This document shows positions 16,686 to 26,058 of a stretch of DNA of 64,000 nucleotides, piece by piece. The notes beneath the pieces are model-generated. The model made no database searches, was not told the DNA's origin, and was given only the letters and a program-made list of their open reading frames with translations. Origin of the DNA: Parvicella sp964387945 (GTDB lineage: Bacteria; Bacteroidota; Bacteroidia; Flavobacteriales_D; Parvicellaceae); contig CAYLYX010000008.1 in the NCBI GenBank assembly GCA_964387945.1, forward strand, positions 62,001 through 126,000. Reading direction: 5' to 3'. Both the position numbers and the translations under genes were made by a program. Numbering within the stretch: the first letter of the stretch is position 1; each line of letters opens with the position of its first letter.

Positions 16686-17777
16686 ATGAAGCTACAAAAG
16701 CTATACATATTAATTGGAACACGTCCCAACTTTATTAAAGTCACTCGCTTCAAAGAGTTTGAAGATCGGTACGGTTTTAAAGTAAAAATTATCCATACAG
16801 GTCAGCATTATGATGACAACATGGCGAATATCTTCTTTGACCAGTTTGATTTGAGGCCAGATTATTTCTTGAATGTTGGAGGGTTAACACCTAACGCTCA
16901 GGTCGGACAGGTTATGCTTAAGTTAGAAGAGTTGTTTGAAGAGATTGGAAAACCAGATTTTTTTATGGTTCCAGGAGATGTGAATTCTACCTTGGCGGGA
17001 GCGGTTGCTGCAAATAAATTGGGAGTACCACTCATTCATCTGGAAAGTGGTTTGCGTTCTTTTGATAAAAAAATGCCTGAAGAACATAACAGAATTGTAG
17101 CAGATAATTTAGCCAATATTTGTTTTGTGACCGAACCATCTGGGCTTGAAAATATTAAAGACGAGAACATACAGGCTAAAACTTATCATGTGGGAAATAC
17201 GATGATAGATACCTTAGTCAAGTTTGAACCTAGAATAGAAGAGAGTTCAGTGATTAATGAACTCAATTTAATAGATAAGGACTACACTTTGTGTACTTTT
17301 CACCGGCCTTCCAACGTGGATTCGCTGGAGCAGCTAACCAAGTTGTCTGAATTGCTAAAAAAGCTTTCGTCAAAACTGACGACTGTCATTCCGTTGCATC
17401 CAAGAACAAAAAAAATGTTGGAGGAATTTGAGTTAATGGAAGAACTAAAAGGAAATGAGAATCTAATCATTTCGGATCCAATTGGCTATTTCGAATTCCA
17501 GAAATTAATCAAGTATAGTAAAGTGGTAATTACTGATTCTGGGGGGATTCAGGAAGAAACAACCTTTAGACAGGTGCCTTGTCTTACCGTTAGAGAGAAT
17601 ACCGAACGTCCAATTACTATTTCAAAAGGGACCAATACATTGGTAAGGTTTGATACGCAAGAGATTTTGACATGGGTCGATAAAATAATTCTAAAGGAGT
17701 ACAAGACCGGAGAAGTTCCACAGTATTGGGATGGACACACTACCGAACGGATATATGAAGTGCTTTGCGAACAATAG
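16686..17777 (+). CDS. wecB: UDP-N-acetylglucosamine 2-epimerase (non-hydrolysing)
   Basis: This 363-residue GT-B-fold enzyme interconverts UDP-GlcNAc and UDP-ManNAc, supplying ManNAc-type residues. Family blocks visible are LIGTRPNFIKV, IIHTGQHYDDNM, PGDVNSTLAGAVAA, HLESGLRSFDKKMPEEHNRIVAD, TFHRPSNVDS and ITDSGGIQEE with RENTERPIT. The usual GTRPE is GTRPN here, a mild departure. It has no dehydrogenase partner (WecC) in the window. It has its own promoter and overlaps the next GT by 13 bases. Confidence 0.85.
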   Translation: MKLQKLYILIGTRPNFIKVTRFKEFEDRYGFKVKIIHTGQHYDDNMANIFFDQFDLRPDYFLNVGGLTPNAQVGQVMLKLEELFEEIGKPDFFMVPGDVNSTLAGAVAANKLGVPLIHLESGLRSFDKKMPEEHNRIVADNLANICFVTEPSGLENIKDENIQAKTYHVGNTMIDTLVKFEPRIEESSVINELNLIDKDYTLCTFHRPSNVDSLEQLTKLSELLKKLSSKLTTVIPLHPRTKKMLEEFELMEELKGNENLIISDPIGYFEFQKLIKYSKVVITDSGGIQEETTFRQVPCLTVRENTERPITISKGTNTLVRFDTQEILTWVDKIILKEYKTGEVPQYWDGHTTERIYEVLCEQ

Positions 17778-18859
17778 ACTATATAACATATAATGATGTT
17801 TTTGGCGGAATATATCAGAGTCAGGTTATTGATGTCGTTGAGTTCCTAAATCAAAAATTTTCAGTTGATATTCGGTTGATTGCATTCGTTCCATTTCGAC
17901 TATGGAGAGAACAAAAAAAACTAATTAAAGAGGCTTACTCTAATACTCGAGTATATCCAGTTTTTGGGCTAAAAAACATTAGGTTGGCGGCTCAGATGCT
18001 AAAACGGAGTCAGGAGGCAGCTATTTGTCGAGGTCCGTTAGCGGTCAAGTTAGCCAGAAAATATTATCGAAAGATTATTTACGATGCAAGAGCGGCAGTT
18101 GGCGCAGAAGCTAAAGAGTACAACGTAGGAGGAATTAAAGAAGTCAATGACTTATTGAAGGAGGCAGAGAGGTTTGCATTGAGAAATGCTGATGGTTTTA
18201 TAGCGGTTTCTACCAAAATGAAAGACTATTGGAAAAGCGAGCTTAATATAGAATCTCCCAATAATTTGTTTGTGATTCCGTGCACACTTACCTCAAAAGT
18301 TGGGACAACCGATTTCTCAAATAAACATAACGAAAACAACTGGGTTAATGTGGTCTATGCTGGTGGAACGGGGCCTTGGCAGTCCTTTGAACGCGTTGTA
18401 GAACTTTTTGATAAAGCTATGAGTAGTCAACGGCACCTTCGACTTTACTTCTTGACACGTGAACATTCGGCCATTGATCGGATTCAGACCAAATACGCTG
18501 GAAGGGTAGAAAGAAAATGGTTAAAGCATACAGAGGTAGCCGGTTTTTTGGAAAACTGCGACTATGGGATTCTCATCAGAGATGATAATTGGACCAATAG
18601 AGTAGCTTCTCCTGTTAAGTTTGCAGAATATCTCCATGCTGGGTTGCAGGTGTTAATTTCTGAAAACTTAGGTGATTTCTCAGAAGTAGTTGAGCAAGAA
18701 GGCCTTGGGATAATTGTTGGTGATACGATTCCAGAACTTAAGGTTCAGGTTGAAGGAGGAAGACTAAAAGCAAGGGAGTACTGTCGCAATAATTTTTTTA
18801 AAGAAGCACCATCAAATGTTAAACAGTACCAGAAACTGATTCAATTCTTAAATGAATAG
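17765..18859 (+). CDS. GT4-like glycosyltransferase, divergent N-terminal domain
   Basis: The 364-residue protein most likely starts at TTG 17765, overlapping wecB by 13 bases; no ATG occurs before the region around residue 80. The fold is GT-B: N-terminal part with ICRGPLAVKLARKYYRKIIYDARAA-like strands and helices, then VNVVYAGGTGPWQSFERVVELF at the domain boundary and ILIRDDNWTNRVASPVKFAEYL, where conserved acidic and Lys residues contact donor sugars. It lacks the classical E-x7-E. It overlaps the next GT4 by 8 bases, so they probably act consecutively. Confidence 0.7.
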   Translation: MRTIDYITYNDVFGGIYQSQVIDVVEFLNQKFSVDIRLIAFVPFRLWREQKKLIKEAYSNTRVYPVFGLKNIRLAAQMLKRSQEAAICRGPLAVKLARKYYRKIIYDARAAVGAEAKEYNVGGIKEVNDLLKEAERFALRNADGFIAVSTKMKDYWKSELNIESPNNLFVIPCTLTSKVGTTDFSNKHNENNWVNVVYAGGTGPWQSFERVVELFDKAMSSQRHLRLYFLTREHSAIDRIQTKYAGRVERKWLKHTEVAGFLENCDYGILIRDDNWTNRVASPVKFAEYLHAGLQVLISENLGDFSEVVEQEGLGIIVGDTIPELKVQVEGGRLKAREYCRNNFFKEAPSNVKQYQKLIQFLNE

Positions 18860-20027
18860 GACGTTGAAAATAGCATTGCTAACAGACGGTATTACACCTT
18901 TTGTAACAGGAGGTATGCAGCGTCACTCTGCAAACTTGGCAAAGTATTTAACGATCGCAGGTGTTGAGGTTACACTTGTTCATTGTGTCGCGTACAACGA
19001 AAAAGTGCCTTCGGCCGACAAGGTGAATAAAGAGTTGTTTGGCAATGAGAATTTTGCCTTGACCAGTATTATTGGGTTACGCTTTCCTCCTCCAGGTAAG
19101 ATGCCAGGACACTATGTTAGAAACTCATATACATATGCTAAAACAGTGTATGAAAGCTTAGACTTTAGAACATTCGACTTTGTGATAGCAAAAGGTTTTG
19201 TTGGATGGCATTATATGAAAATGAAGTCAGACAAACCTACTTTGCCACCAATTGGGGTTAAATTTCACGGGTACGAGATGTTTCAGACACTGCCTTCAAT
19301 TTCTCAAAAGCTCAAAGCTAAGTTATTGCGAAAAGCAACTCGATGGAATAACCAAAATGCTGATTATGTTTTTTCGTATGGAGGAAAGATTACGGAACTA
19401 ATTTTGAGGGAGTTTAACCTAAACCAAGCGCAAATTATCGAATTCACCTCTGGAATTGACTCTTCATGGCTTCGTGCTAGTTTTGAGTCTCAAACAGATG
19501 AATTGGTAAAGTTCGTATTTGTAGGTAGGTATGAGAGAAGAAAAGGTGTTGAGGAGTTAACAAACGTATTGCGAAAGTTGACTCGGGAGAGTTTTAAGTT
19601 TGAAATGCATTTTGTAGGGCCAATTCCTGATGAGAAAAAGATTAAAAGTGAAAAAATCGTTTATCATGGATTATTAAATAGTAGAGCTGAAATTTGTGCG
19701 ATTTTGGATGATACTGATGTTTTGCTTTGTCCCAGTCATTCAGAAGGTATGCCGAATGTGATTCTAGAAGGAATGGCGCGAGGAAATGCTATTCTGGCAA
19801 CTAAGGTAGGAGCCGTAGAGTGTCTGGTAAATCAAACCTGTGGTTGGTTTGTTGAGCCTGGGAATGAAACATCACTTTTTAATACTATGGTTGAGATAAT
19901 GAGAGAGAACAAAGGGCAGATCGAGGTCAAAAGAAAAAAAGCGCATGAAAGAGTTGAGAAGGAGTTCAAGTGGACACAGCTAGCATCAGGAATGATAGCA
20001 AAGATTGAAGCGATTGTTGAGTCATAA
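18852..20027 (+). CDS. GT4-family glycosyltransferase
   Basis: This 391-residue GT-B enzyme starts LKIALLTDGITPFVTGGMQRH, with the Gly-Gly-x-x-x-His acceptor loop typical of GT4. The donor domain has FVFVGRYERRKGVEELTNVL, MHFVGPIPDE and LCPSHSEGMPNVILEGMARGNAILATKVGA, carrying the E-x7-E pair. All key segments are intact. It overlaps the polymerase gene by one base (TAATG), so sugar addition and polymerisation are co-translated. Confidence 0.87.
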   Translation: MNRTLKIALLTDGITPFVTGGMQRHSANLAKYLTIAGVEVTLVHCVAYNEKVPSADKVNKELFGNENFALTSIIGLRFPPPGKMPGHYVRNSYTYAKTVYESLDFRTFDFVIAKGFVGWHYMKMKSDKPTLPPIGVKFHGYEMFQTLPSISQKLKAKLLRKATRWNNQNADYVFSYGGKITELILREFNLNQAQIIEFTSGIDSSWLRASFESQTDELVKFVFVGRYERRKGVEELTNVLRKLTRESFKFEMHFVGPIPDEKKIKSEKIVYHGLLNSRAEICAILDDTDVLLCPSHSEGMPNVILEGMARGNAILATKVGAVECLVNQTCGWFVEPGNETSLFNTMVEIMRENKGQIEVKRKKAHERVEKEFKWTQLASGMIAKIEAIVES

Positions 20028-21367
20028 TGAGAGAACTAGCAGCCAAATATAAATTCACCAAGGTATCAAAAACTGTCCAAGTGCTGATCTTTCTGACAGT
20101 TTTTGTGAATACCTATATTTTCTTCAAACAACCGTTTGAAGGACATCTTTATTACTTGGTTTTTTTAACCTTGCTGCCACTGTTTATGATGAAGTATGGT
20201 CTTCCGCGCAACATTGTATTAATTCTTATTTCGTTAGGGGTTGTTGGATGGTTGAATGTTGCTTTTGGAAAAAATTCTTCGTTTGGATTTATAAAGATTT
20301 GGGGAGGGTTTATCTTGAACCTTATGTTTTACTATTATGTTCTTAAGTACTATCGATTCAATTTGACTCAAATCTTTGCAATTTATCTAAAAGTAAGCTT
20401 CTTCATTGCTCTCATTGGCTTTGTACAAATTGTTTCTAAAATTGTTGGCTTTACACCTGGTTATAACTTTCAATGGCTGTTTAATAAATGGGGGGCAATT
20501 GAAGGAGGTTTTGTCGGGATTCGTGTAAATAGTATTTATTCTGAACCAGCGACTCTAGGAACATCTATGGCTCCTGCAGCATACATTGCTATGAGTAACT
20601 TGATTCATAAGAAAGAATTTGTGTTGACAAAGTTACAGTCCATTGCTATCGTTATTATTTATCTTTTGTCAGCATCTTCTGTGGCCTTTGTTGGGTTGTT
20701 AATTATCCTTTTTCTTGTTACCGATAGTCTGAAGTTTAGATATTTCTTAATTGGGTCAACACTTGCCGTAGTTGGAGGTATTATTCTGTATAGTAACTCT
20801 CAAGACTTCAAATATCGAGTGGATACATCTGTCGCACTTTGGTGGTATAAAGATTATCAAATCGAAAACACGAATAGTTCAAGTTTTGTATTGTATAATA
20901 ACGCGAATGTTTCCTACGCTGCTTTTTTGGAAGCTCCTTTGTTTGGGACAGGACTGGGGTCATATGAAAAAGCTTTTGAGAAACATACCCTGACAAAAAC
21001 CATATTGAATTATGATTTTGAGTTCAATACTGCAGATGGTAATTCTTTGTTCTTCAGAATGGTCGTGGAGACGGGGCTGATAGGTATTGTTCTAGTGTTT
21101 TTGGTTTTGATACGTGGGTTCATTTCAAAGCGCGATGAAACAGACGAACTGCTCGTGCATAGTTTAATTAGTCAGGCAATATTTGTGATGATTGTTTTGT
21201 ACCTATTCCGACAGGGGAACTACTTTTTAAATGGGTTCGTCTTGTTTGTCCTGATCTACTATTTCAATTGGAAGCAGTATGAGAAGAAGAAGAAGGAACT
21301 GGAGATGATCCCTGTCGAAGCAGTTGAGGTGCCGAAAGAAGATGAATTGAGTTTTATGTCTGATTAA
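20027..21367 (+). CDS. O-antigen polymerase/ligase-like membrane protein (Wzy/WaaL type)
   Basis: The 446-residue protein is strongly hydrophobic, with about 10-12 predicted membrane segments and a large extracytoplasmic loop around residues 255-330. The segment GIRVNSIYSEPATLGTSMAPAAYIA and the late GTGLGSYEKAF resemble conserved positions of the Wzy_C/O-antigen ligase superfamily. It most likely polymerises or ligates repeat units at the periplasmic face. The C-terminal 40 residues are charged and cytoplasmic. It closes the plus-strand glycosyltransferase run. Polymerase versus ligase cannot be separated from sequence alone. Confidence 0.75.
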   Translation: MRELAAKYKFTKVSKTVQVLIFLTVFVNTYIFFKQPFEGHLYYLVFLTLLPLFMMKYGLPRNIVLILISLGVVGWLNVAFGKNSSFGFIKIWGGFILNLMFYYYVLKYYRFNLTQIFAIYLKVSFFIALIGFVQIVSKIVGFTPGYNFQWLFNKWGAIEGGFVGIRVNSIYSEPATLGTSMAPAAYIAMSNLIHKKEFVLTKLQSIAIVIIYLLSASSVAFVGLLIILFLVTDSLKFRYFLIGSTLAVVGGIILYSNSQDFKYRVDTSVALWWYKDYQIENTNSSSFVLYNNANVSYAAFLEAPLFGTGLGSYEKAFEKHTLTKTILNYDFEFNTADGNSLFFRMVVETGLIGIVLVFLVLIRGFISKRDETDELLVHSLISQAIFVMIVLYLFRQGNYFLNGFVLFVLIYYFNWKQYEKKKKELEMIPVEAVEVPKEDELSFMSD

Positions 21368-21941
21368 ACACCATGAAATTCGGCTGTGGAGCTTTCTTGT
21401 CCAAAAAGTCTGCTAATTTTTCAAAACCTCTTGGGTCATTAATTTCAAGTTCAATCAAATCAGCTGGTCGGTTTTCAAAATAGTCTCGGACAAACTTTTG
21501 GTGGGTCAAATAGTTTTCTAGCGCTTTTTCTTCATCTATTTTGCGACTACTCACTTTTTCTGTCCAGTTCTTGATTGAGTTTTTCCATTTTTCTTCATCA
21601 CGCTTGAGATATATGAACTTGCTGCCCTCAAATGCTTTATCAAGGACGGGAATCATATCTTCTTTCAACCAAGGCAAATCATCAAAGGATTCAAAGCGTG
21701 CGGTGTAATTCAAAATGGCCTTTACGTTTCCTTGTTTGTAATGCTTTCGCCAGACTTTTCGGTTGAATGTGCTGTGGTCATAACCTAGTTGTTTTAGTGC
21801 TTGCCCAAGAGCTGTGGTGCCCGTCTTATTGTAGCCGATGCAAAATACCTTAGCATTAAACTTTTTCGGCTTGAGCATCGTCTTGAGTTCCCATTGCCAA
21901 ACGAACAATTGATCCTTAAAAGTGAGTCGACCCGTCTTCAT
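21354..21941 (-). CDS. Sulfotransferase family protein on the opposite strand
   Basis: This 195-residue protein contains the PAPS-binding loop FCIGYNKTGTTALGQALKQLGY (about residues 33-54) and FIYLKRDEEKWKNSIKNW, which fits the 3'-phosphate-binding block. Its stop overlaps the end of the polymerase gene by 14 bases, tail to tail, while its start lies 69 bases from the divergent GT4 at 22011. It is the only minus-strand gene inside the glycan cluster, which suggests late insertion and independent expression. The acceptor is probably a surface glycan. Confidence 0.75.
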   Translation of the reverse strand: MKTGRLTFKDQLFVWQWELKTMLKPKKFNAKVFCIGYNKTGTTALGQALKQLGYDHSTFNRKVWRKHYKQGNVKAILNYTARFESFDDLPWLKEDMIPVLDKAFEGSKFIYLKRDEEKWKNSIKNWTEKVSSRKIDEEKALENYLTHQKFVRDYFENRPADLIELEINDPRGFEKLADFLDKKAPQPNFMVFNQT

Positions 21942-22010
21942 CGGTGCTAAAGGTATTAAGTTTTTTATCGATTAGAGATTCACCTCGATTATCTTACTTA
22001 ATTTTAAGCC

Positions 22011-23069
22011 ATGAACATCGTTTTTCTTTACACCGAACTGGCGGGATATACCATCACTTGTCTTAAGCAGCTTGTAAAAGATTATCCAGAAGTCAATCTG
22101 CATGTTTTTAGATGGCCAGTGAATAAAGAGGCTCCGTTTAACTTTGATTTTGAAGGCGTAAAGGTTTACGAAAAGGCAGATTTTTCGAAAGAAAATTTGA
22201 TACAAAAGCTAACGGAAATAAACCCTTCATGTATGGTTGTATCGGGATGGGTGGATAAAGATTATACAAGCGCAGCAAAACGATTCAAGAAAAAGATCCC
22301 AGTTGTGCTAACAATTGATAATCACTGGAGAGGAGATGTCAAGCAATTAATTGCATCGCGTTTAAGTAGGTTTTTGATCAGAGATAAATTCAACAAAGCT
22401 TGGGTGCCTGGTGAAGTGCAAGCGAAGTTTGCCAGAAAACTAGGCTTTAAGGAGAAAGATATTTTTAAAGGGTTTTACGCAGCAGATACAGAATTGTTCT
22501 CATCTTACGGGGAGCAGGCAAATGAGTCAAAAGCGGTTAACTTTCCGAAACGGTTCCTATATGTAGGAAGATATGTTGAGCACAAAGGAATTTTTGATAT
22601 TTGGAATGCCTTTATCAAGTTACAAGAGGAAGGGCCTAATGACTGGGAATTGTGGTCCGTAGGAACAGGAGATCAATGGGAAAATAGGGTTCAACACGAC
22701 AAAATTAAACACCTTGGGTTTGTGCAACCAGAAGATTTTCAGCACATCATTAACGAGACTTCCATTTATTTGTTGCCGAGTCGTTTTGAACCTTGGGGCG
22801 TATCTTTGCAGGAGTTCGCGGCAGCAGGTTTCCCAGTTTTAGTTAGTGAGAACGTGGGTTCGTCAGAAGCATTTTGTGATTCTGGAAAAAACGGCTTCAT
22901 ATTTGAAAGTGGAAATCTTGATCAAATAAAGAAATCGATGAAAGAAATGATGAACCTGTCTCAGGAGAGGTTTAACGATATGTCAAATCACAGCAGAACC
23001 TTATCTTTGCAAATAACGCCACAGAAGTGGACAGAAACACTTATGAAAATAGCCAATGGAACAAACTAA
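22011..23069 (+). CDS. GT4-like glycosyltransferase
   Basis: The 352-residue protein begins MNIVFLYTELAGYTITCLKQL. The donor-binding half includes FLYVGRYVEHKGIFDIWNAF, GTGDQWENRV and LLPSRFEPWGVSLQEFAAAGFPVLVSENVG, with the E-x7-E pair in FEPWGVSLQEF. It is shorter than the other GT4 proteins, mostly in the N-terminal domain. TAATTTTA at 21999-22006, four bases before the ATG, may be its -7 box. It overlaps the following epimerase gene by 14 bases. Confidence 0.82.
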   Translation: MNIVFLYTELAGYTITCLKQLVKDYPEVNLHVFRWPVNKEAPFNFDFEGVKVYEKADFSKENLIQKLTEINPSCMVVSGWVDKDYTSAAKRFKKKIPVVLTIDNHWRGDVKQLIASRLSRFLIRDKFNKAWVPGEVQAKFARKLGFKEKDIFKGFYAADTELFSSYGEQANESKAVNFPKRFLYVGRYVEHKGIFDIWNAFIKLQEEGPNDWELWSVGTGDQWENRVQHDKIKHLGFVQPEDFQHIINETSIYLLPSRFEPWGVSLQEFAAAGFPVLVSENVGSSEAFCDSGKNGFIFESGNLDQIKKSMKEMMNLSQERFNDMSNHSRTLSLQITPQKWTETLMKIANGTN

Positions 23070-24003
23070 GATTTTAGTAACGGGTGGAGCAGGAAACGTT
23101 GGAGGTGCACTGGCGAGAAAACTCGTGGAAAACCCAAAGTATTTTGTAGTAATTGCAGACAACCTGAGTACTGGCTCTAGCGAGAAATTACCCTCAAAAG
23201 ACTACTCTAATTGGTCTTTTGTGACTTGTGATGTAAATGATTACAGGGATATCAGTGAGTTGATGATGGCATACAAGTTTGACTATGTCTTTCATTACGC
23301 TGCGGTGGTAGGTGTTAAGCGCACACAAGAGAATCCAATCATGGTACTCAACGATATTGACGGAATCAAAAATGTACTGAACCTAAGCAAAAACACGTCT
23401 GTAAAACGCGTGTTCTTTTCGTCTTCTTCAGAAGTTTATGGAGAACCCGTAGAGTTACCGCAGCACGAAGAAACTACGCCTTTGAACTCTAGAGTTCCTT
23501 ACGCTGTTGTTAAGAACGTAGGGGAGGCCTTCTTCAGGTCGTTTAAGAAATCCTACGGATTGGACTTTACCATTTTTAGGTTCTTTAATACCTACGGGCC
23601 AAACCAAAGTAAGGACTTTGTGGTCTCAAAATTCCTTTCCCTAGCGCTACAGGGAAAGGATATCACGATATATGGAGATGGCTCTCAAACAAGAACGTTT
23701 TGCTATGTAGAGGATAACGTAGATACCTGTGTGAAAATCTTTGAAGAAGCGCACGAAATGAATGATGTAATCAATATCGGAGGAGCCGATGAAATTACCA
23801 TTCTTGATTTGGCTAAATTGGTGATTCAAAAAACGAACTCTTCTTCGAAAATTGTGCACTTACCGCCATTGCCAGAAGGAGATATGAGTAGAAGAATGCC
23901 AGATAACTCAAAAATGAAGAAGATACTCAACCGTCCGATGATTGGAATTGAGGAGGGGATAGAAAAGATGTTACAACATCCAGAGTTTAAACCAGAGGAA
24001 TGA
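23056..24003 (+). CDS. NAD-dependent nucleotide-sugar epimerase/dehydratase
   Basis: This 315-residue extended SDR has the NAD-binding GGAGNVGGALA (GxxGxxG) near residue 10, FHYAAVVGV, FFSSSSEVYG and the catalytic pair YAVVK (YxxxK, about residues 149-153), followed by RFFNTYGPNQ and the substrate-loop GDGSQTRTFCYVEDNVD. It most resembles UDP-glucose 4-epimerase or UDP-glucuronate decarboxylase-type enzymes. The exact reaction cannot be read from sequence. It ends the polysaccharide cluster and overlaps the M61 peptidase gene by 4 bases. Confidence 0.83.
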   Translation: MEQTKILVTGGAGNVGGALARKLVENPKYFVVIADNLSTGSSEKLPSKDYSNWSFVTCDVNDYRDISELMMAYKFDYVFHYAAVVGVKRTQENPIMVLNDIDGIKNVLNLSKNTSVKRVFFSSSSEVYGEPVELPQHEETTPLNSRVPYAVVKNVGEAFFRSFKKSYGLDFTIFRFFNTYGPNQSKDFVVSKFLSLALQGKDITIYGDGSQTRTFCYVEDNVDTCVKIFEEAHEMNDVINIGGADEITILDLAKLVIQKTNSSSKIVHLPPLPEGDMSRRMPDNSKMKKILNRPMIGIEEGIEKMLQHPEFKPEE

Positions 24004-25661
24004 AATACAGCTTAAATTACATACAAGATCGTGCGCATGATCATTTTCTAAACGTAGAAGTAAGTTTTGAATCTCCGGATACAGATACACTAGTGGTGAA
24101 ACTTCCGGCCTGGAGACCGGGTAGGTATCAGTTGGCCAACTTCGCAAAAAACTTAAAAGACCTCTCATTTACGGATGAAAATGGAAATGCGCTTTCTTTT
24201 CAAAAGCAAACCAAAGATGAGTGGCTCGTTCGTTGTGAAAATGCGAAGATGGTTAGAGCTAGCTACAAGTATTTTGCAAACGAACTAAACGCTGGAGCTA
24301 GCTTTGTAGATGAACATCAACTCTATATTAATCCCGTCAATTGCTTGCTTTATGATGAAGTAAAGGAGGAAGGGGTTTGCGAAATAGAGCTTGTGCTACC
24401 AGATAACTTTCAGGTGGCAACGTCCTTAGGGATGAAAGAAAAGAACGTATTCGCTGCTGCTACATTTCATGAATTGGTTGACTCTCCAATTGTTGCCTCA
24501 GCTACTTTACAGCATAGAACATATGAATCTCATGGAGTGAAGTTTCATCTTTGGTTTCAAGGTGAAGTTAAACCTGATTGGAATAAGTTAATCAGAGACT
24601 TTCAGCAATTTACAGACTATCAAATTGAGAAGTTTAATGGCTTTCCGGTAGATGAATATCATTTCATCTTTCAAATAGATACCCAAAAAGGATATCATGG
24701 CGTTGAACATCTAAAGAGTACGGTGATTTATTTAGGTCCATCGTATTTGGTGTTTGAAAAGCTGTACACGGAGCTCCTGGGAGTGTGTTCTCATGAGTTG
24801 TACCATACGTGGAATGTAAAGTCCATTCGCCCTGAGGAAATGTATCCCTACGATTATAGCAAAGAAAATTATTCCCAGTTGGGGTATGTGGCAGAAGGTG
24901 TCACTACCTATATGGGAGATCGAATATTGCTAGAGTCAGGTGTTTTTGATGATTTACAGTATCACAAAGAGTTGGGGAATTACATCATGAGACACTTACA
25001 CAATGATGGTAGAAAGCATTACAGTGTGGCCGATTCTTCATTCGATACCTGGTTAGATGGCTACGAGCCCGGAATTCCAGGAAGAAAAACGTCTATCTAT
25101 GTGGAAGGAGCGATGATTGCCTATATCTGCGATATGCGTATTCGGTCGAATACCAGTGGAGAGAAATCATTACACGATGCTATGCAGATGTTGTATAATC
25201 TAACGAGAGAAACAGGGTACTCCAACGCGACTTACCAAGAAGTTTTGGAGGCAACTGGAGGTGTGTCTTTTGATGACGTGTTCGAACAACTTGTTTTCGG
25301 TACAGAAGATTACCTACCCTTTTTGCAGGAAGCGCTTGATTATGATGGGAGAAAGCTAGAGCTAAGAGATCATGCCGACTCACTTTATGCCTATGGGTTA
25401 AAAGGAAAGTATACGAAAAAAGGCTTTGAAATTTCAAATGTGCTAGAAGGTAGTTCAGCTGATTTGTCTGGGTTGGTAATTGGTGATACGGTACATGCTA
25501 TTAATGGTGTTTCCTTGGAGGGAAACCTTGCTGAATGGGTGTCCTATTTTGAAGAGGATAAGATCTCGTTACAATTGATCCGGTCAGGGCAACTGAAGAA
25601 TATTGTTTTGAAACAAAAGAATGAATTTGGTTTTAAGCAAGTTGTTTTATCACTGGCTTGA
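24000..25661 (+). CDS. M61-family (glycyl aminopeptidase-type) zinc peptidase with PDZ domain
   Basis: This 553-residue protein has an N-terminal beta-sandwich (KLPAWRPGRYQLANFAKN is the family landmark), a gluzincin catalytic domain with CSHELYHTWNVKSIRP (HExxH near residue 264) and GYVAEGVTTY supplying the third zinc ligand Glu, and a C-terminal PDZ domain from about residue 475 (ISNVLEGSSADLSGLVIGD). No signal peptide is visible, so it is probably cytoplasmic. The 4-base overlap with the epimerase gene suggests co-transcription, but a glycan role is not implied by the family. Confidence 0.88.
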   Translation: MKYSLNYIQDRAHDHFLNVEVSFESPDTDTLVVKLPAWRPGRYQLANFAKNLKDLSFTDENGNALSFQKQTKDEWLVRCENAKMVRASYKYFANELNAGASFVDEHQLYINPVNCLLYDEVKEEGVCEIELVLPDNFQVATSLGMKEKNVFAAATFHELVDSPIVASATLQHRTYESHGVKFHLWFQGEVKPDWNKLIRDFQQFTDYQIEKFNGFPVDEYHFIFQIDTQKGYHGVEHLKSTVIYLGPSYLVFEKLYTELLGVCSHELYHTWNVKSIRPEEMYPYDYSKENYSQLGYVAEGVTTYMGDRILLESGVFDDLQYHKELGNYIMRHLHNDGRKHYSVADSSFDTWLDGYEPGIPGRKTSIYVEGAMIAYICDMRIRSNTSGEKSLHDAMQMLYNLTRETGYSNATYQEVLEATGGVSFDDVFEQLVFGTEDYLPFLQEALDYDGRKLELRDHADSLYAYGLKGKYTKKGFEISNVLEGSSADLSGLVIGDTVHAINGVSLEGNLAEWVSYFEEDKISLQLIRSGQLKNIVLKQKNEFGFKQVVLSLA

Positions 25662-25662
25662 T

Positions 25663-25962
25663 TTATTTTTCTGAAAGCGGTTTCAGAAACTTCTTTTCGT
25701 AGACAAAAGTTCCAAAAGGAATTATTGCTGCGATCAGAGCTATAATGTACATCATAGCGCCCCACTTGTATTTTCTTCCTACCAAAAACATGAATACCAC
25801 AAAAAGAATAAAAAGGAATCCGTGAATGTTACCCATAACCTTTACAGGCAGTTGAGGGCCACTTAAAAAAATTTTCCAAACAGAAAGTGGAAGTAAGATG
25901 AGGTACGAAATTCCTTCCCAGAAGGCAATTTTCCTGAATGCGTTTAGGTTCCCTTTACTCAT
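25663..25962 (-). CDS. DUF3817 small integral membrane protein
   Basis: This 99-residue protein contains FRKIAFWEGISYLILL near the N-terminus, then GNIHGFLFILFVVFMFLVG and MYIIALIAAIIPFGTFVYEKKFL, the three-helix layout and conserved EG-S and HG residues of DUF3817 proteins. The function of this inner-membrane family is unknown. It converges on the M61 gene with a 1-base gap and is transcribed away from the metallo-hydrolase at 26059. Confidence 0.8.
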   Translation of the reverse strand: MSKGNLNAFRKIAFWEGISYLILLPLSVWKIFLSGPQLPVKVMGNIHGFLFILFVVFMFLVGRKYKWGAMMYIIALIAAIIPFGTFVYEKKFLKPLSEK

Positions 25963-26043
25963 GATTTTGATTTTGATCTTGACAAATGTACTCTCGATAT
26001 GCTCACGGACAAAATCTTTTAAATCATAAAAGTGTAAGATTGC

Positions 26044-26051
26044 TAAATTTG
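26044..26051 (+). promoter_or_regulatory. -7 box giving a near-leaderless transcript
   Basis: TAAATTTG is an exact TAnnTTTG match ending 7 bases before ATG 26059. The expected transcription start falls within a few bases of the start codon. Confidence 0.5.
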
Positions 26052-26058
26052 TACTTTA

